Both the position numbers and the translations under genes were made by a program. Positions 27,457 to 36,563 of a stretch of 64,000 bases of DNA are shown one piece after another. The stretch's first letter is position 1; each line of letters starts with the position of its first letter. The stretch covers positions 46,057-110,056 of the forward strand of contig CAJKBH010000005.1 in the NCBI GenBank assembly GCA_905198125.1, written 5' to 3'. The stretch comes from an uncultured Porphyromonadaceae bacterium (lineage in GTDB: Bacteria; Bacteroidota; Bacteroidia; Bacteroidales; Muribaculaceae). Under the pieces are notes generated by a model. That model made no database searches, was not told the origin of the DNA, and saw only the letters and a list, made by a program, of their open reading frames with translations.

Positions 27457-29310
27457 ATGAGCGATATAATCAAGCTGCTGCCGGATTCGGTGGCCAACCA
27501 GATAGCGGCCGGCGAGGTGATACAGCGGCCGGCGTCGGTGATCAAGGAACTTGTAGAGAACTCCGTAGATGCCGGCGCCACGGAAATCAGCATCGTGATA
27601 CGCGATGCCGGCAAGACACTGATACAGGTGCAGGACAACGGCATGGGTATGTCGGATACGGACGCGCGCATGGCGTTCGAGCGTCATGCGACGTCCAAGA
27701 TACGACAGGCCGGCGACCTCTTTACACTTCACAGCATGGGCTTCCGCGGCGAGGCATTGCCATCCGTTTGCGCCATATCCGAAGTGGAGCTGAAAACGCG
27801 CAAGAGCGGCGAACAGTTAGGCACGCACTTAGTCATAGAGGCGTCGAAGGTAAAGAGCCAGCAGCCCATAGCCACCGACCAGGGTACGGTGATAGCCGTG
27901 AAGCGCCTGTTCTTCAACGTGCCGGCGCGGCGAAAGTTTCTGAAAAGCGACAGCGTGGAACTGAGCAACATCATGCGCGAGTTCGAGCGGCTGGCACTGG
28001 TGAACCATAAGCTGCGCCTCAGCATCGACACCGGATCGCGCACGATAGAGCTGCGTCCCGGCACGTTGCGCCAGCGCATAGAGGATATATGGAAAAACAC
28101 GCTTAAGAGCGACCATCTGCTGCCGGTGGACATCGACACGCCGATAGTGAAGATAGAGGGCTTCATATCGCGCCCTGAATTCGCCCGCCGACGCAATCCG
28201 CTGCAGTATCTGATAGTGAACGGACGCAACATGCGCCATCCGTATTTCCACAAGGCCATAACGGCTTGCTACGAGAATCTGATAGCGCCCGGCACGCAGC
28301 CATGTTACTTCATAGTGTTCACGGTGAGCCCGGACACTATCGACGTGAACATCCATCCCACCAAGAACGAGATAAAGTTCGAGAACGAGAATGCGATATG
28401 GCCGATACTGACGCAGGCCGTCAAGACATCGTTGGGCAAGTTTTCGGCCGTGCCGAGCATCGACTTCAACTCCGACGAGCTGGACGTGCGTCCGTTGCAG
28501 CAGGGCGAGATGCCAAAGGCCCCGGACATGGGTTTCCGGCCGGATTATAACCCCTTCGAGGAGGTGAAGCGACACACGATAGGGCAGAACTACCGGCCCA
28601 CGCAGGTGACGCGCAACTGGAGCGACATATATCCCGATCCCGCACCCCGGAGCCGGATGGAAACGCCCGAGCCGGCGTCCGCGCCTGCTCAGACCATAGC
28701 GAGTCTCGACACGTCCGGCATGGCGTCCGGAATGGGAGCGATATGCATTCAGTTTAACCAGAAATACATCATCACCACGCAGGGGGAGAGTCTGTTGGTG
28801 ATAGACCAGCATCGCGCGCATGTCAAGATACTGTACGAGGAATATCTGCAGCGCACGGGACATCAGGATGTGGTGTCCCAGCCGCTGATGTTTCCCGAGA
28901 AGGTCACTCTGGACGAAAGCCAGCAGATGGCGTTGGCCGGCGTGCTCGGCAACATGGAGAGCCTCGGTTTCTCGCTGGAATATCTCAGCGACAGCGACTG
29001 GCAGATCAACGCCGTGCCGTCGATGGTCAAGGCCCACGAAGCCAAGGATGTGCTGCTGCGGGTGCTTGACTCCGTAACCGAGGATTCCGTGAACTACGGC
29101 AACGAATATCAGCCCGGCGCCACGTTGCGTCAGAAGGTGGCCCTGGTCATGGCCCGTTCCGGCGCCATACGCCGCGGCGTAAAACTATCCAACCGCGAGA
29201 TGGAGGACATCATCGCCCGCCTGTTCGCGCTGCCCGACCCGTCGCTGACGCCCAACGGCAACAAGGTCTACACCCTGATCAGCGAGTCCGGCATCGCCTC
29301 GCTGCTGTAA
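27457..29310 (+). CDS. mutL: DNA mismatch repair protein MutL
   Basis: A GHKL ATPase that links MutS mismatch recognition to strand removal. The N-terminal ATPase motifs are complete: IAAGEVIQRPASVIKELVEN, DAGATEI, DNGMGMSD and MGFRGEALPSV. The C-terminal dimerisation domain starts about residue 425. The endonuclease motif of MutH-less bacteria, DQHAxxExxxxE, reads DQHRAHVKILYEE at residue 450, with the key Glu replaced by Val. The late Cys-Pro-His-Gly-type motif reads LTPNGNK. The nicking site therefore looks altered. The ATG at 27457 is 24 bases after the OstA gene. It is 617 residues, normal length. Confidence 0.95.
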   Translation: MSDIIKLLPDSVANQIAAGEVIQRPASVIKELVENSVDAGATEISIVIRDAGKTLIQVQDNGMGMSDTDARMAFERHATSKIRQAGDLFTLHSMGFRGEALPSVCAISEVELKTRKSGEQLGTHLVIEASKVKSQQPIATDQGTVIAVKRLFFNVPARRKFLKSDSVELSNIMREFERLALVNHKLRLSIDTGSRTIELRPGTLRQRIEDIWKNTLKSDHLLPVDIDTPIVKIEGFISRPEFARRRNPLQYLIVNGRNMRHPYFHKAITACYENLIAPGTQPCYFIVFTVSPDTIDVNIHPTKNEIKFENENAIWPILTQAVKTSLGKFSAVPSIDFNSDELDVRPLQQGEMPKAPDMGFRPDYNPFEEVKRHTIGQNYRPTQVTRNWSDIYPDPAPRSRMETPEPASAPAQTIASLDTSGMASGMGAICIQFNQKYIITTQGESLLVIDQHRAHVKILYEEYLQRTGHQDVVSQPLMFPEKVTLDESQQMALAGVLGNMESLGFSLEYLSDSDWQINAVPSMVKAHEAKDVLLRVLDSVTEDSVNYGNEYQPGATLRQKVALVMARSGAIRRGVKLSNREMEDIIARLFALPDPSLTPNGNKVYTLISESGIASLL

Positions 29311-29352
29311 CGGTTATAACACTATTCAAGAATTATAAGGAGGATTGATAAT

Positions 29353-29721
29353 ATGGAGAATGAAATGGTGAACGGGCCGGAATGCGGATTTCCGTGGGCG
29401 GAGGCGATGAACTGCGCCGTGACTGTCTGCGACAAGGAGGGAGTGATAGTGTACATGAACCGTAAGTCGCGCGAGACGTTCTGCAAGGACGGCAGGTCGT
29501 TGATAGGCACGAATCTGTTCGGTTGTCATCCGGAACATGCGTGTGACAAGATACGCCGGATGCTGTCAACAGGCGAAAGCAATAGCTATACCATTCAGAA
29601 GCATGGCGTCCGGAAGATGATATATCAGACGCCGTGGCGCGACGCGACGGGAGCCATAGCCGGCATGGTGGAAATCTCCATGGTGATACCCGCCGAAATG
29701 CCCCATTACAACCGCGATTAA
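29353..29721 (+). CDS. Stand-alone PAS domain protein
   Basis: A 122-residue cytosolic protein made of one PAS domain and nothing else. Recognisable parts are AVTVCDKEGVIVYMNRKSRETF at the start (the PAS core), the CHP segment FGCHPEHACDKIRRML, typical of PAS domains related to those of DUF438 proteins, and the closing strands WRDATGAIAGMVEISM. It has no output domain, so it would have to act through a partner or as a small-molecule or redox sensor. It starts 42 bases after mutL, probably as the last gene of that run, and is convergent with the TPR regulator gene. Confidence 0.82.
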   Translation: MENEMVNGPECGFPWAEAMNCAVTVCDKEGVIVYMNRKSRETFCKDGRSLIGTNLFGCHPEHACDKIRRMLSTGESNSYTIQKHGVRKMIYQTPWRDATGAIAGMVEISMVIPAEMPHYNRD

Positions 29722-29740
29722 CGCTACAATGGTGATTAGT

Positions 29741-31441
29741 CTATAACTGCTTCAGGAGCTTGCGGATGTAGATGCCAAGGTTGGTCTGATGCTCGTCGAT
29801 GCCTAATTTCTTACGGATGTCACTACTGATGTGATAATATCTCGAGTGTTTAGTATAGCTTCCTACATCCTTACCTTTCAGTCCGATAGCATATAGGCAT
29901 GCGTGATTGATTTCATCGTTTGACAAACCATGTTTCTCAAGAAAATCAATAAACATGGGATGTGTCGCCTTATATGCAAGTCTTGTGGAGTTCATGAATT
30001 CTTCTTTGTGTTCTAATAACTGATCCCTCCATTCTTCGTATTGTTTTGAGTAAGTCGCATTGTCGGCAATACTTGTTGCCAACAGTTTGTTAAGCATATC
30101 CAGCCTGATTTGGATTGCGTTCTGAACCGGCTGATCCAGATCTTGCCGGGCATTAAGAATGTTCTTAAGAGATACGCTTTCTTCTTTCAATTGTTGCAGT
30201 TGGTATTCCAGATTCTCAGCCTTTAAGGCATTTGCATCAGATTCCAACTTTAATTTTTCATTCTCCTGTATTGCCAGCAACCGTTGTGTTTTGCCAAGCC
30301 GATAGCGATAATAAATCAACACCGTAACAATAAGGCTTACTAATATAATGCCGATACTAAGCCATATAATTCTATTCTTTTTCTGAATTTCAATAAGGTT
30401 GGCTTTCTCTATTTCGTGACGTTCTTTAGCGAATAATAAATCATGGGAAAATATACCCATGTGTATAGAGTCAATAGTATTAGATAACTTTTGATAGGCA
30501 TTAAGTGCTCCTTTAATATCTCCCGTTTGCTCCAAGATTTCCGGCTTAATGGATAAATATTTTAAAGAATGTGTAATACTGGAACTTAAATCTATTGATT
30601 CCAGAAAGCGTTTAGCTTCGTTTGAGTCTCCAATAGCGAAATAGGCAACAGCCAGGTCTATTTTTATATCATCATCTATTGAATCTATTGATTGATATTT
30701 GTTTAATAACATTCTTATGTCATCTTTGCTTCCAAAGGTTAAAGAATAAGAAATAATATATGGGCCAATAATTGAGTCCAATTTAGGATTGTCTTCTGAC
30801 ATTGTTTTCAATAGTGAAACAAGACTATCAGCAATAATTTTGTTGTCGTTGACAATACATCCATCCAGGGCATTTAAAATACATGAAACTTCAGCATCTT
30901 TTCTGTTGATTTTTCCATATAATTGAGCTGCATTTAGATTATTTATAATGAATTCATTGAATTTATAATTTCTGTATAGAATTGTTCCCTGTGCGACTAA
31001 TACATTTGCAAGGCATAGGGTGTCTCTAACCTGTGGGCCAAATTCAAGAGCATTCATGAAACTGAGCATTGCGGCATCATAATTCCCTTGATTCTGATAT
31101 ATTCTACCTTGGTAATAGTATGTCCTTAGCTTTTCATTGGATGTACCGTTTTTCAAATAATAATCTATAGCCGGTTGTAAAATATCAAATGTAGTAGTAT
31201 CCACATAGTTTTTGTCTAAAGCCATAGAACGAAGCAATGCCAATCTGGCTTTTGTTCTTTTGCCAGTTATATCCTTAGATTGAATACTGTCTAATAATGC
31301 TAAAGCAATGTCCGGTCTCGAATTAATTATACTTTCCGCGACATCCATCTTATTATAGGCAGAGCGTTCACTTTTGCAGCAAGACAGACCAAAGGTAAAT
31401 ATTAGTATAATAACATAAATTAAACCTATAATGCGATTCAT
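29741..31441 (-). CDS. Membrane TPR regulator with C-terminal helix-turn-helix
   Basis: A 566-residue protein of the Bacteroidales family that joins periplasmic TPR repeats to a cytosolic DNA-binding tail. The N-terminus is lipoprotein-like (IFTFGLSCCKSE). TPR-like helices fill about residues 30-340. One membrane segment follows at about 352-372 (IIWLSIGIILVSLIVTVLIY), then a coiled coil (about 380-430). The last 75 residues look like a LuxR/GerE-type helix-turn-helix (GLSNDEINHACLYAIGLKGK, then IRKKLGIDEHQTN). It should sense something in the periplasm and bind DNA at the membrane. It diverges from the DUF3244/C10-protease genes, its likely targets, and is AT-rich compared with mutL. Confidence 0.75.
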   Translation of the reverse strand: MNRIIGLIYVIILIFTFGLSCCKSERSAYNKMDVAESIINSRPDIALALLDSIQSKDITGKRTKARLALLRSMALDKNYVDTTTFDILQPAIDYYLKNGTSNEKLRTYYYQGRIYQNQGNYDAAMLSFMNALEFGPQVRDTLCLANVLVAQGTILYRNYKFNEFIINNLNAAQLYGKINRKDAEVSCILNALDGCIVNDNKIIADSLVSLLKTMSEDNPKLDSIIGPYIISYSLTFGSKDDIRMLLNKYQSIDSIDDDIKIDLAVAYFAIGDSNEAKRFLESIDLSSSITHSLKYLSIKPEILEQTGDIKGALNAYQKLSNTIDSIHMGIFSHDLLFAKERHEIEKANLIEIQKKNRIIWLSIGIILVSLIVTVLIYYRYRLGKTQRLLAIQENEKLKLESDANALKAENLEYQLQQLKEESVSLKNILNARQDLDQPVQNAIQIRLDMLNKLLATSIADNATYSKQYEEWRDQLLEHKEEFMNSTRLAYKATHPMFIDFLEKHGLSNDEINHACLYAIGLKGKDVGSYTKHSRYYHISSDIRKKLGIDEHQTNLGIYIRKLLKQL

Positions 31442-31709
31442 TTTGTAATTGGGTAATTATTGTCGATGTAGATGTTGAAATACTTTTTTTAATTCATAGA
31501 CAAAGATAATGATAAATACGCATCGAAAAAAATGAGATTATTCCATTTTGTCAAATATTTTACTTGGTAAAACCAAAATTAAGAATTTGAGACTTGTATT
31601 TAGTTGTAAATCAGAAAAATAAAAATGTCATTGTCAAACTATTTTTCTTGTTTGCAAACTTTTAATACATTAATTTTACGATGAAAACACAAAACAACTT
31701 TATAATAAT
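31442..31709. promoter_or_regulatory. AT-rich divergent promoter region with a GTTTGCAAAC palindrome
   Basis: The 268-base gap serves the TPR regulator (minus strand; -7-like TATCTTTG read on the minus strand at 31501-31508) and the DUF3244 gene (plus strand; TTTG at 31651 and a near -7 TAATTTTA at 31671-31678). The perfect 10-base palindrome GTTTGCAAAC lies at 31650-31659, overlapping the plus-strand TTTG, a good place for a regulator. Direct binding by the TPR protein is a guess. Confidence 0.5.
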
Positions 31710-32075
31710 ATGAAAAGAGTATTGCTCGTAATAGCGGTGTTGCTTTCAATGGTTTTCCCAACATCTGCTGAACAAAACAATGTCCGACTTACAGTATATA
31801 AGAAGGGACATGTGGAGAAAAGCACAACAGTACAACGTTCCCCACAACAATTGCCTATTGATGTGGTGTATGACAATGAGGCGCGTCAGATAACTGTATC
31901 GGGAGATGAGGATGTGGTAGCTCAAGTATATCTGTGCGACCTGTCCGGGAACACATTGGATTATTCCTCATGCTTGAATACCGTGTTCGACGTGCCGGAA
32001 ACGTGCACCGGTTCTCTCATCGTCCGGATTGAAACAGAGGACTGGATTGCAGAAGGCGAAGTGCCTTTGAATTAA
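31710..32075 (+). CDS. DUF3244-like small secreted protein
   Basis: A 121-residue exported protein with a signal peptide of about 20 residues (MKRVLLVIAVLLSMVFPTSA). The mature part is short beta strands (VRLTVYKKGHVEKS, DVVYDNEARQITVSG, GSLIVRIETEDWIAEGEV), matching the DUF3244 pattern of small Ig-like proteins common in Bacteroides. No catalytic residues are evident. It is 38 bases upstream of a secreted C10 cysteine protease. Small secreted beta proteins beside C10 proteases are sometimes their inhibitors, so that role is worth testing but is not shown here. Confidence 0.7.
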   Translation: MKRVLLVIAVLLSMVFPTSAEQNNVRLTVYKKGHVEKSTTVQRSPQQLPIDVVYDNEARQITVSGDEDVVAQVYLCDLSGNTLDYSSCLNTVFDVPETCTGSLIVRIETEDWIAEGEVPLN

Positions 32076-32113
32076 CAAATCACTAAACATATCTAACTAT
32101 ACAAGGAGAAATT

Positions 32114-33586
32114 ATGAAAAAACTAAGTATTATTGCGGCGCTGGTTATGGCCGGCTGTTGTCTGACGGGATGTGTCAGCAACCAGGATATGCCGGCTGCA
32201 CCTGTCACAGAGACGAACCCGGGCAACGGTACCAATCCCTACCGAATCTCGGAAGAAGAAGCGCTTGCCAATCTGGATGCGTTCTTCGCCGCCAACAGCG
32301 GGGGAAACACAAGGACATCAGCTTCCGCTCCGCGCGTAAAGAATCTGATTGGCATCAGAAACTATGACAAGGCCACCCGAGGCGAAGCCGAGGATACTAC
32401 GACGCTGTTGTATGTGGCGAATTTCGAAAACCAGCAGGGATTCGCTCTACTTGCTGCCGATAAACGAGTCGAAACGCCGGTAATAGGAGTGTCGGAGCAA
32501 GGAGAAATAAGCGAAGATGCGATAGCCCGTTATGAAGCAACATACGGCAACCGGCCATTGTATAAAGGATTCCCCCTGGACGGCCCCGGATTCTTTACTG
32601 ATACCGTTCCGGGCGGAGGCACGGAAACTTTTATCAATCCCAATACTGTAGATTTCTATATTGAGGAAGAAGGAGAGTACCTCATAGGAGATTTCGATAC
32701 GTCAGGATATGAATTACTTAATCCAACATATAATGCAGCTGTTACAACTCAGCAGCAACAGGAAGATTTCATTATTGAAAGCGCAGTCAGCTACTCACAA
32801 AACCGTATAAATAAGTACGGTAATGATAATACTAATCTGAATTTCAAGCACACGCCTGACGATGATGAACCGTCTCTTGTAGATCCTTGGATTGGAGGTA
32901 CCGGCGATATGACAGAAAAGGATGTGGTAATTGTAGGTCCGCTTCTCTCTAACTTCGTAGGATGGAGACAGTCTCCATATCTAAACAAAGACTTTAAATC
33001 TGTAGGAGATAAAGACCATGCCTTTACAGGATGCTATCCATTGGCAATCGCAAAAGTCCTGGCACATAACCGCAAACCTGAGACCTATACGTATCACGAC
33101 CATACTTTCAATTGGGATATTATTAATAATTATCGGCGAGGTCCATCTGATGAAGTCGCTTTATTTTTGCGTGCAGTAGCTGATGGATGCAATCCATGGT
33201 ATTTTTCCGAAGGAACTTTCGTATTTCCCAATAGGGCGGAGCGATTCATGCGCAGATGTGGATATTCCAATGCCCATAATACTGAGTATTCGTTTGACCG
33301 TATAAAGAACATGATAGACAACAATCGTCCTTTAGTCATTTGTGGTATGCCTGATCTTGATGTGCTGCGGGCTCATGCATGGAACATAGACGGATATAGG
33401 ACATCAAAACGAGGTTGGCATGATGTGAGAATGGTGCATTGTGATTTCGGGTGGGGAGGAAATTACAACGGATATTATGTGGACAATTGTTTCAACCTTG
33501 GAAGTGAAGATAATATATATGATGGTCGGCACGAAAATGATGACAGAACACTTAATAGTTATAATAAATTGTTAATGTACGAGTAA
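32114..33586 (+). CDS. C10 family (streptopain-like) cysteine protease, lipoprotein
   Basis: A 490-residue envelope-anchored zymogen. The lipobox is CCLTGC (Cys about residue 20). A Spi/propeptide-type domain spans about residues 45-150 (ISEEEALANLDAFFAANSGG, LLYVANFENQQGFALLAADK). The catalytic Cys is C307 in HAFTGCYPLAIAKVL and the catalytic His is H442 in VRMVHCDFGWGGNYNGYY. These match streptopain of Streptococcus and the Bfp proteases of Bacteroides fragilis. It lacks a type IX tail. The upstream DUF3244 protein and divergent membrane regulator suggest controlled expression and perhaps inhibition. A hairpin follows the stop. Confidence 0.88.
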   Translation: MKKLSIIAALVMAGCCLTGCVSNQDMPAAPVTETNPGNGTNPYRISEEEALANLDAFFAANSGGNTRTSASAPRVKNLIGIRNYDKATRGEAEDTTTLLYVANFENQQGFALLAADKRVETPVIGVSEQGEISEDAIARYEATYGNRPLYKGFPLDGPGFFTDTVPGGGTETFINPNTVDFYIEEEGEYLIGDFDTSGYELLNPTYNAAVTTQQQQEDFIIESAVSYSQNRINKYGNDNTNLNFKHTPDDDEPSLVDPWIGGTGDMTEKDVVIVGPLLSNFVGWRQSPYLNKDFKSVGDKDHAFTGCYPLAIAKVLAHNRKPETYTYHDHTFNWDIINNYRRGPSDEVALFLRAVADGCNPWYFSEGTFVFPNRAERFMRRCGYSNAHNTEYSFDRIKNMIDNNRPLVICGMPDLDVLRAHAWNIDGYRTSKRGWHDVRMVHCDFGWGGNYNGYYVDNCFNLGSEDNIYDGRHENDDRTLNSYNKLLMYE

Positions 33587-33605
33587 GCAGACTCTAAAAT
33601 ATCTG

Positions 33606-33636
33606 AGCTAATGGGTGAGTTGCTTGCCTATTAGCT
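33606..33636 (+). terminator. Hairpin after the C10 protease gene
   Basis: AGCTAATGGG pairs with CCTATTAGCT (one wobble) around an 11-base loop, in AT-rich sequence without a pure T-run. Confidence 0.5.
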
Positions 33637-33743
33637 GAGATATTAAGAAATATTATTGTGCCATTTTGCCTAATTCATTATTAGTCATTATGATTTGAGA
33701 AATAAATTAAAATAATACTCGTTAAGTTGAAAAACGATTTCTT

Positions 33744-34130
33744 ATGAACCATAAACGCTATTTACAACTGGTCTGGGTATTCGTATCATTGATCCTGTCA
33801 ATGACCGTATTGTCCGGTTGTGACTTTAATAATCGAGATGAAAGATTTCCGCGTAAAATAACGTTTCCAAGCGAGGGCGGTACCATTACTTCGAATCTTG
33901 ACTTTTACTATTACTATGTTGAGCCGAAAAGTTACAATCCGGACGATATATTCTGTATATATGAATATGACACTATATTCACACATAATTGGCTCAAAGT
34001 AGAAGTGTCATCTAAAGACAGGTCCACGCGTTTTATGGTCGAGCCTAATAAGACAGGCCAAAAACGCAAGATAGAACTTCATCATTATGGACCGGACGAC
34101 ACGTATGTCAACATAATCCAAAATCGATGA
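33744..34130 (+). CDS. BACON-like single-domain lipoprotein
   Basis: A 128-residue lipoprotein. The signal peptide carries a lipobox ending VLSGC (Cys about residue 28). The mature part has the BACON pattern: KITFPSEGGTITSNLD near the start, a central WLKVEVSSKD, and GQKRKIELHH, with the closing VNIIQNR strand. BACON domains usually occur as modules in carbohydrate-binding or protease proteins; here one stands alone on a lipid anchor. Its nearest neighbours are the C10 protease and a beta-barrel protein. Partner and ligand are unknown. Confidence 0.72.
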   Translation: MNHKRYLQLVWVFVSLILSMTVLSGCDFNNRDERFPRKITFPSEGGTITSNLDFYYYYVEPKSYNPDDIFCIYEYDTIFTHNWLKVEVSSKDRSTRFMVEPNKTGQKRKIELHHYGPDDTYVNIIQNR

Positions 34131-34203
34131 TTGGACTATTAGTCAGAACAACAAGTGATTATGAAATGGTAGCGCCGGTTGTCCCGGGCATGAATATAGT
34201 AGT

Positions 34204-34287
34204 GTAGGCACTTCGTGCCACGCACAAACAGCTGCTACTGTTCTACTGTTCTCCTGTAAAGATGCGAGCGAGGCACGGAGTGCCTAC
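34204..34287. repeat. Paired REP-like palindromes
   Basis: GTAGGCACTTCGTGCC (34204-34219) and GGCACGGAGTGCCTAC (34272-34287) are reverse complements at 15 of 16 positions, and each also folds on itself (GGCAC/GTGCC). This is the layout of REP/BIME-type repeats. It fills the 273-base gap between the lipoprotein and the beta-barrel gene. Confidence 0.65.
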
Positions 34288-34403
34288 GCCACTGCCACGC
34301 CACGATTCCACTACAAACGGGAGATTATGAATATTTTTTTGTCTTAGGGTAGGACCTTCCGGGAATATTTGCGTCATATAGAAAAACAACAAAACATAGG
34401 AGT

Positions 34404-35078
34404 ATGAACGCATCATTGAAACGTGTCGCAATAACGTTGGTGGCAATGCTGTCATTCCTGATGGCATCGGCACAGACGGAACAAACTCAAACGGCATCGA
34501 ACCGTGTCCGGTTTATGGAGAAACCTGAAAGGGTGTGGCCTTTCGAGGCCGAGATATTCTACGGACTCGGGACGGGATTCAAGTATCATGGAGCCAATGC
34601 CGACGGCGGTGGCACATTAGGACTTGAGTTGCGTGGCAACATTAAGAACACTGGCTGGGATGTGGGCGCGTTTCTACGTTATGACGCTACAGGCTATGAC
34701 TTCACCGGACATGTATCCCCTCCCGATTCTGATTACGGTATGAGTTATAACCCTGATCAGTATCAATTCGCCTTTACCATCGGTGTCGTGTCAGACTATA
34801 ATTTTCGTCAGGGTCGCAGAGTGAATCCTTTTGCGGGATTAGGTATCGGATACTCAATCTATTCCACTGCAGGGCACGATTTTATGCATCCGTATGAAAC
34901 AGATGGATGTACACTCAGTTTTATTCCCCGGTTCGGTGTCGAGCTGTTCAGTTGGGTTCGTTTCACGGGGTATGCGTTCATACTGCGCAAAGGGTACAAC
35001 ACTGTGGGTATATCCTTAGGTCTGACCATCGGCGGCTGGCACCGTAAATCGAAGCAATCTCCGCAGGCACCCGACTGA
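34404..35078 (+). CDS. Outer-membrane beta-barrel protein
   Basis: A 224-residue exported protein. The signal peptide ends near MASAQ (about residue 24). The mature part alternates hydrophobic and polar residues with aromatic strand ends (FEAEIFYGLGTGFKYHG, GLELRGNIKNTGWDVGAFL, FAFTIGVVSDYNFRQGRRV, AGLGIGYSIYSTA), typical of eight-strand porin-like barrels. Unusually for this genome it has a clear AGGAG just before the ATG. It ends 52 bases before the next secreted protein. Confidence 0.75.
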   Translation: MNASLKRVAITLVAMLSFLMASAQTEQTQTASNRVRFMEKPERVWPFEAEIFYGLGTGFKYHGANADGGGTLGLELRGNIKNTGWDVGAFLRYDATGYDFTGHVSPPDSDYGMSYNPDQYQFAFTIGVVSDYNFRQGRRVNPFAGLGIGYSIYSTAGHDFMHPYETDGCTLSFIPRFGVELFSWVRFTGYAFILRKGYNTVGISLGLTIGGWHRKSKQSPQAPD

Positions 35079-35130
35079 TTGACTGACCATATCCAAAATC
35101 GATGTATAAATTTAATTATTTACTTAATCT

Positions 35131-36516
35131 ATGAAAATGAAATCTACACTACGCATGATGCTGACGGGAGTATGCTGCGCTATATGCTGCAACGGTATGA
35201 TGTCGGCTACAACCGCTGACGCGCGGGCCGTGAGGTCGGATGCAGTCAGGACATTGTCGCAAATGCTGACGCAAAACAGACAGGAGAAGAACCGACGCTC
35301 CGCTTCGTCAGCCAAGGCATTACCGGGCAGGATACTGAAATACGATTGGCAGAACGGCTCCTGGGGCGCGGCGACTGTCATAATGCGAGATTACACTCCT
35401 GAAGGCAGGCTTAGCCGTGAGTCGGAGGCAGATGCCGCGGGAACGGTGATTCGGGAAACCGTATATACTTATGACACGGATGGAAATATCAAGGCGGAAG
35501 AGGAAAGCCTGTGGAATGATAGCCGACAGATGCTGATGCCCGCTACCCGTACCGGTTATGAGTACGACACCGTCGTAAAGGATTTCTGTATCAAGAAAGT
35601 GACTGAGACATACAATGGCGCCGGATGGGTTGCCGGCGTGTCGGAGGGTTGCCGCGTGACGCGCAATGGACAGGGTAACGTCACGGAGGTGGTATATTCC
35701 GAGGACGGCGAGGAAACCGAAAAACTCACCATGGAATATGGCGCGGACGGCAAAGCCAGCAGGATTACGGGTTATGAATATGAGGCTGGCTGGAAACTTG
35801 CAAGCAAGTATTATGACATCACATGGAAGGAAACCGATGGCCAATTGCTGATGCCATACGAAGAATTCGGTATGTTCGTGTCCGACGGCAACCGTATGGA
35901 AAATTGTGTTGTTGAAACATTTGACACTGATTCAGGAGATGCGAATGAGTCGATGAGCAAATTGACATTAGCATTCGAATATACCGGCGACGGCAGTTTC
36001 ACCGGTGCGATAGACGGTATGCTTGAAGGCATGAACATCAACGGCAGTTCCGTCAGCAATATGGTTCTTGAATACGGCGGCGCCTTCGTGAAGATCACAA
36101 TCAAGGCACATCTGGGCTTTATGGTGGATTCTTTGGAAATAGGCATGAAAACGGAATACGACGCATGGCATAATTGCCTTACTGATATGGATTATATGTT
36201 GATGGACGGCTACTATGATTACGAGGTCTATAAGAAGGGAGAGGTGACATATCCTTCGCAGACCGGTTTGCCTGAGACATACGTAGTAAAGGAGCTTGAC
36301 TATGATTCGTATGACGACGAACAGCCTGTGACCGATGCCGATTTCGTGAACCTGGAGAAGTATGAGTTCAGTGAGTACGCCACATCGGGTATTACGGAAG
36401 TTATGTCCGACCGTGGAGATAACGATGTCCTTTACGATCTGTCGGGCCGTCGCATCGCGAGTCCCAATGCCGGTCAGCCCTACATCAAGAACGGTCGCAA
36501 ATATATCGGCAAATGA
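35131..36516 (+). CDS. Secreted YD-repeat-like protein with C-terminal sorting-type tail
   Basis: A 461-residue exported protein with a signal peptide of about 30 residues (MKMKSTLRMMLTGVCCAICCNGMM shown in part: MLTGVCCAICCNGMM). The body has repeats of the pattern Y-D/E-x-D-G/T (TVYTYDTDGNIKAEEES, TGYEYDTVV, LTMEYGADGKASRITGYEYE), similar to RHS/YD or DUF4595-type beta repeats seen in Bacteroidales surface proteins. The end (LYDLSGRRIASPNAGQPYIKNGRKY) is the short tail often seen on such secreted proteins and is a plausible type IX signal. The ligand is unknown. It precedes a bidirectional terminator shared with malQ. Confidence 0.65.
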   Translation: MKMKSTLRMMLTGVCCAICCNGMMSATTADARAVRSDAVRTLSQMLTQNRQEKNRRSASSAKALPGRILKYDWQNGSWGAATVIMRDYTPEGRLSRESEADAAGTVIRETVYTYDTDGNIKAEEESLWNDSRQMLMPATRTGYEYDTVVKDFCIKKVTETYNGAGWVAGVSEGCRVTRNGQGNVTEVVYSEDGEETEKLTMEYGADGKASRITGYEYEAGWKLASKYYDITWKETDGQLLMPYEEFGMFVSDGNRMENCVVETFDTDSGDANESMSKLTLAFEYTGDGSFTGAIDGMLEGMNINGSSVSNMVLEYGGAFVKITIKAHLGFMVDSLEIGMKTEYDAWHNCLTDMDYMLMDGYYDYEVYKKGEVTYPSQTGLPETYVVKELDYDSYDDEQPVTDADFVNLEKYEFSEYATSGITEVMSDRGDNDVLYDLSGRRIASPNAGQPYIKNGRKYIGK

Positions 36517-36563
36517 ATTAAGTATGAATAATGCGAAATGCTTAATTTAATGCGTTCAGAATC

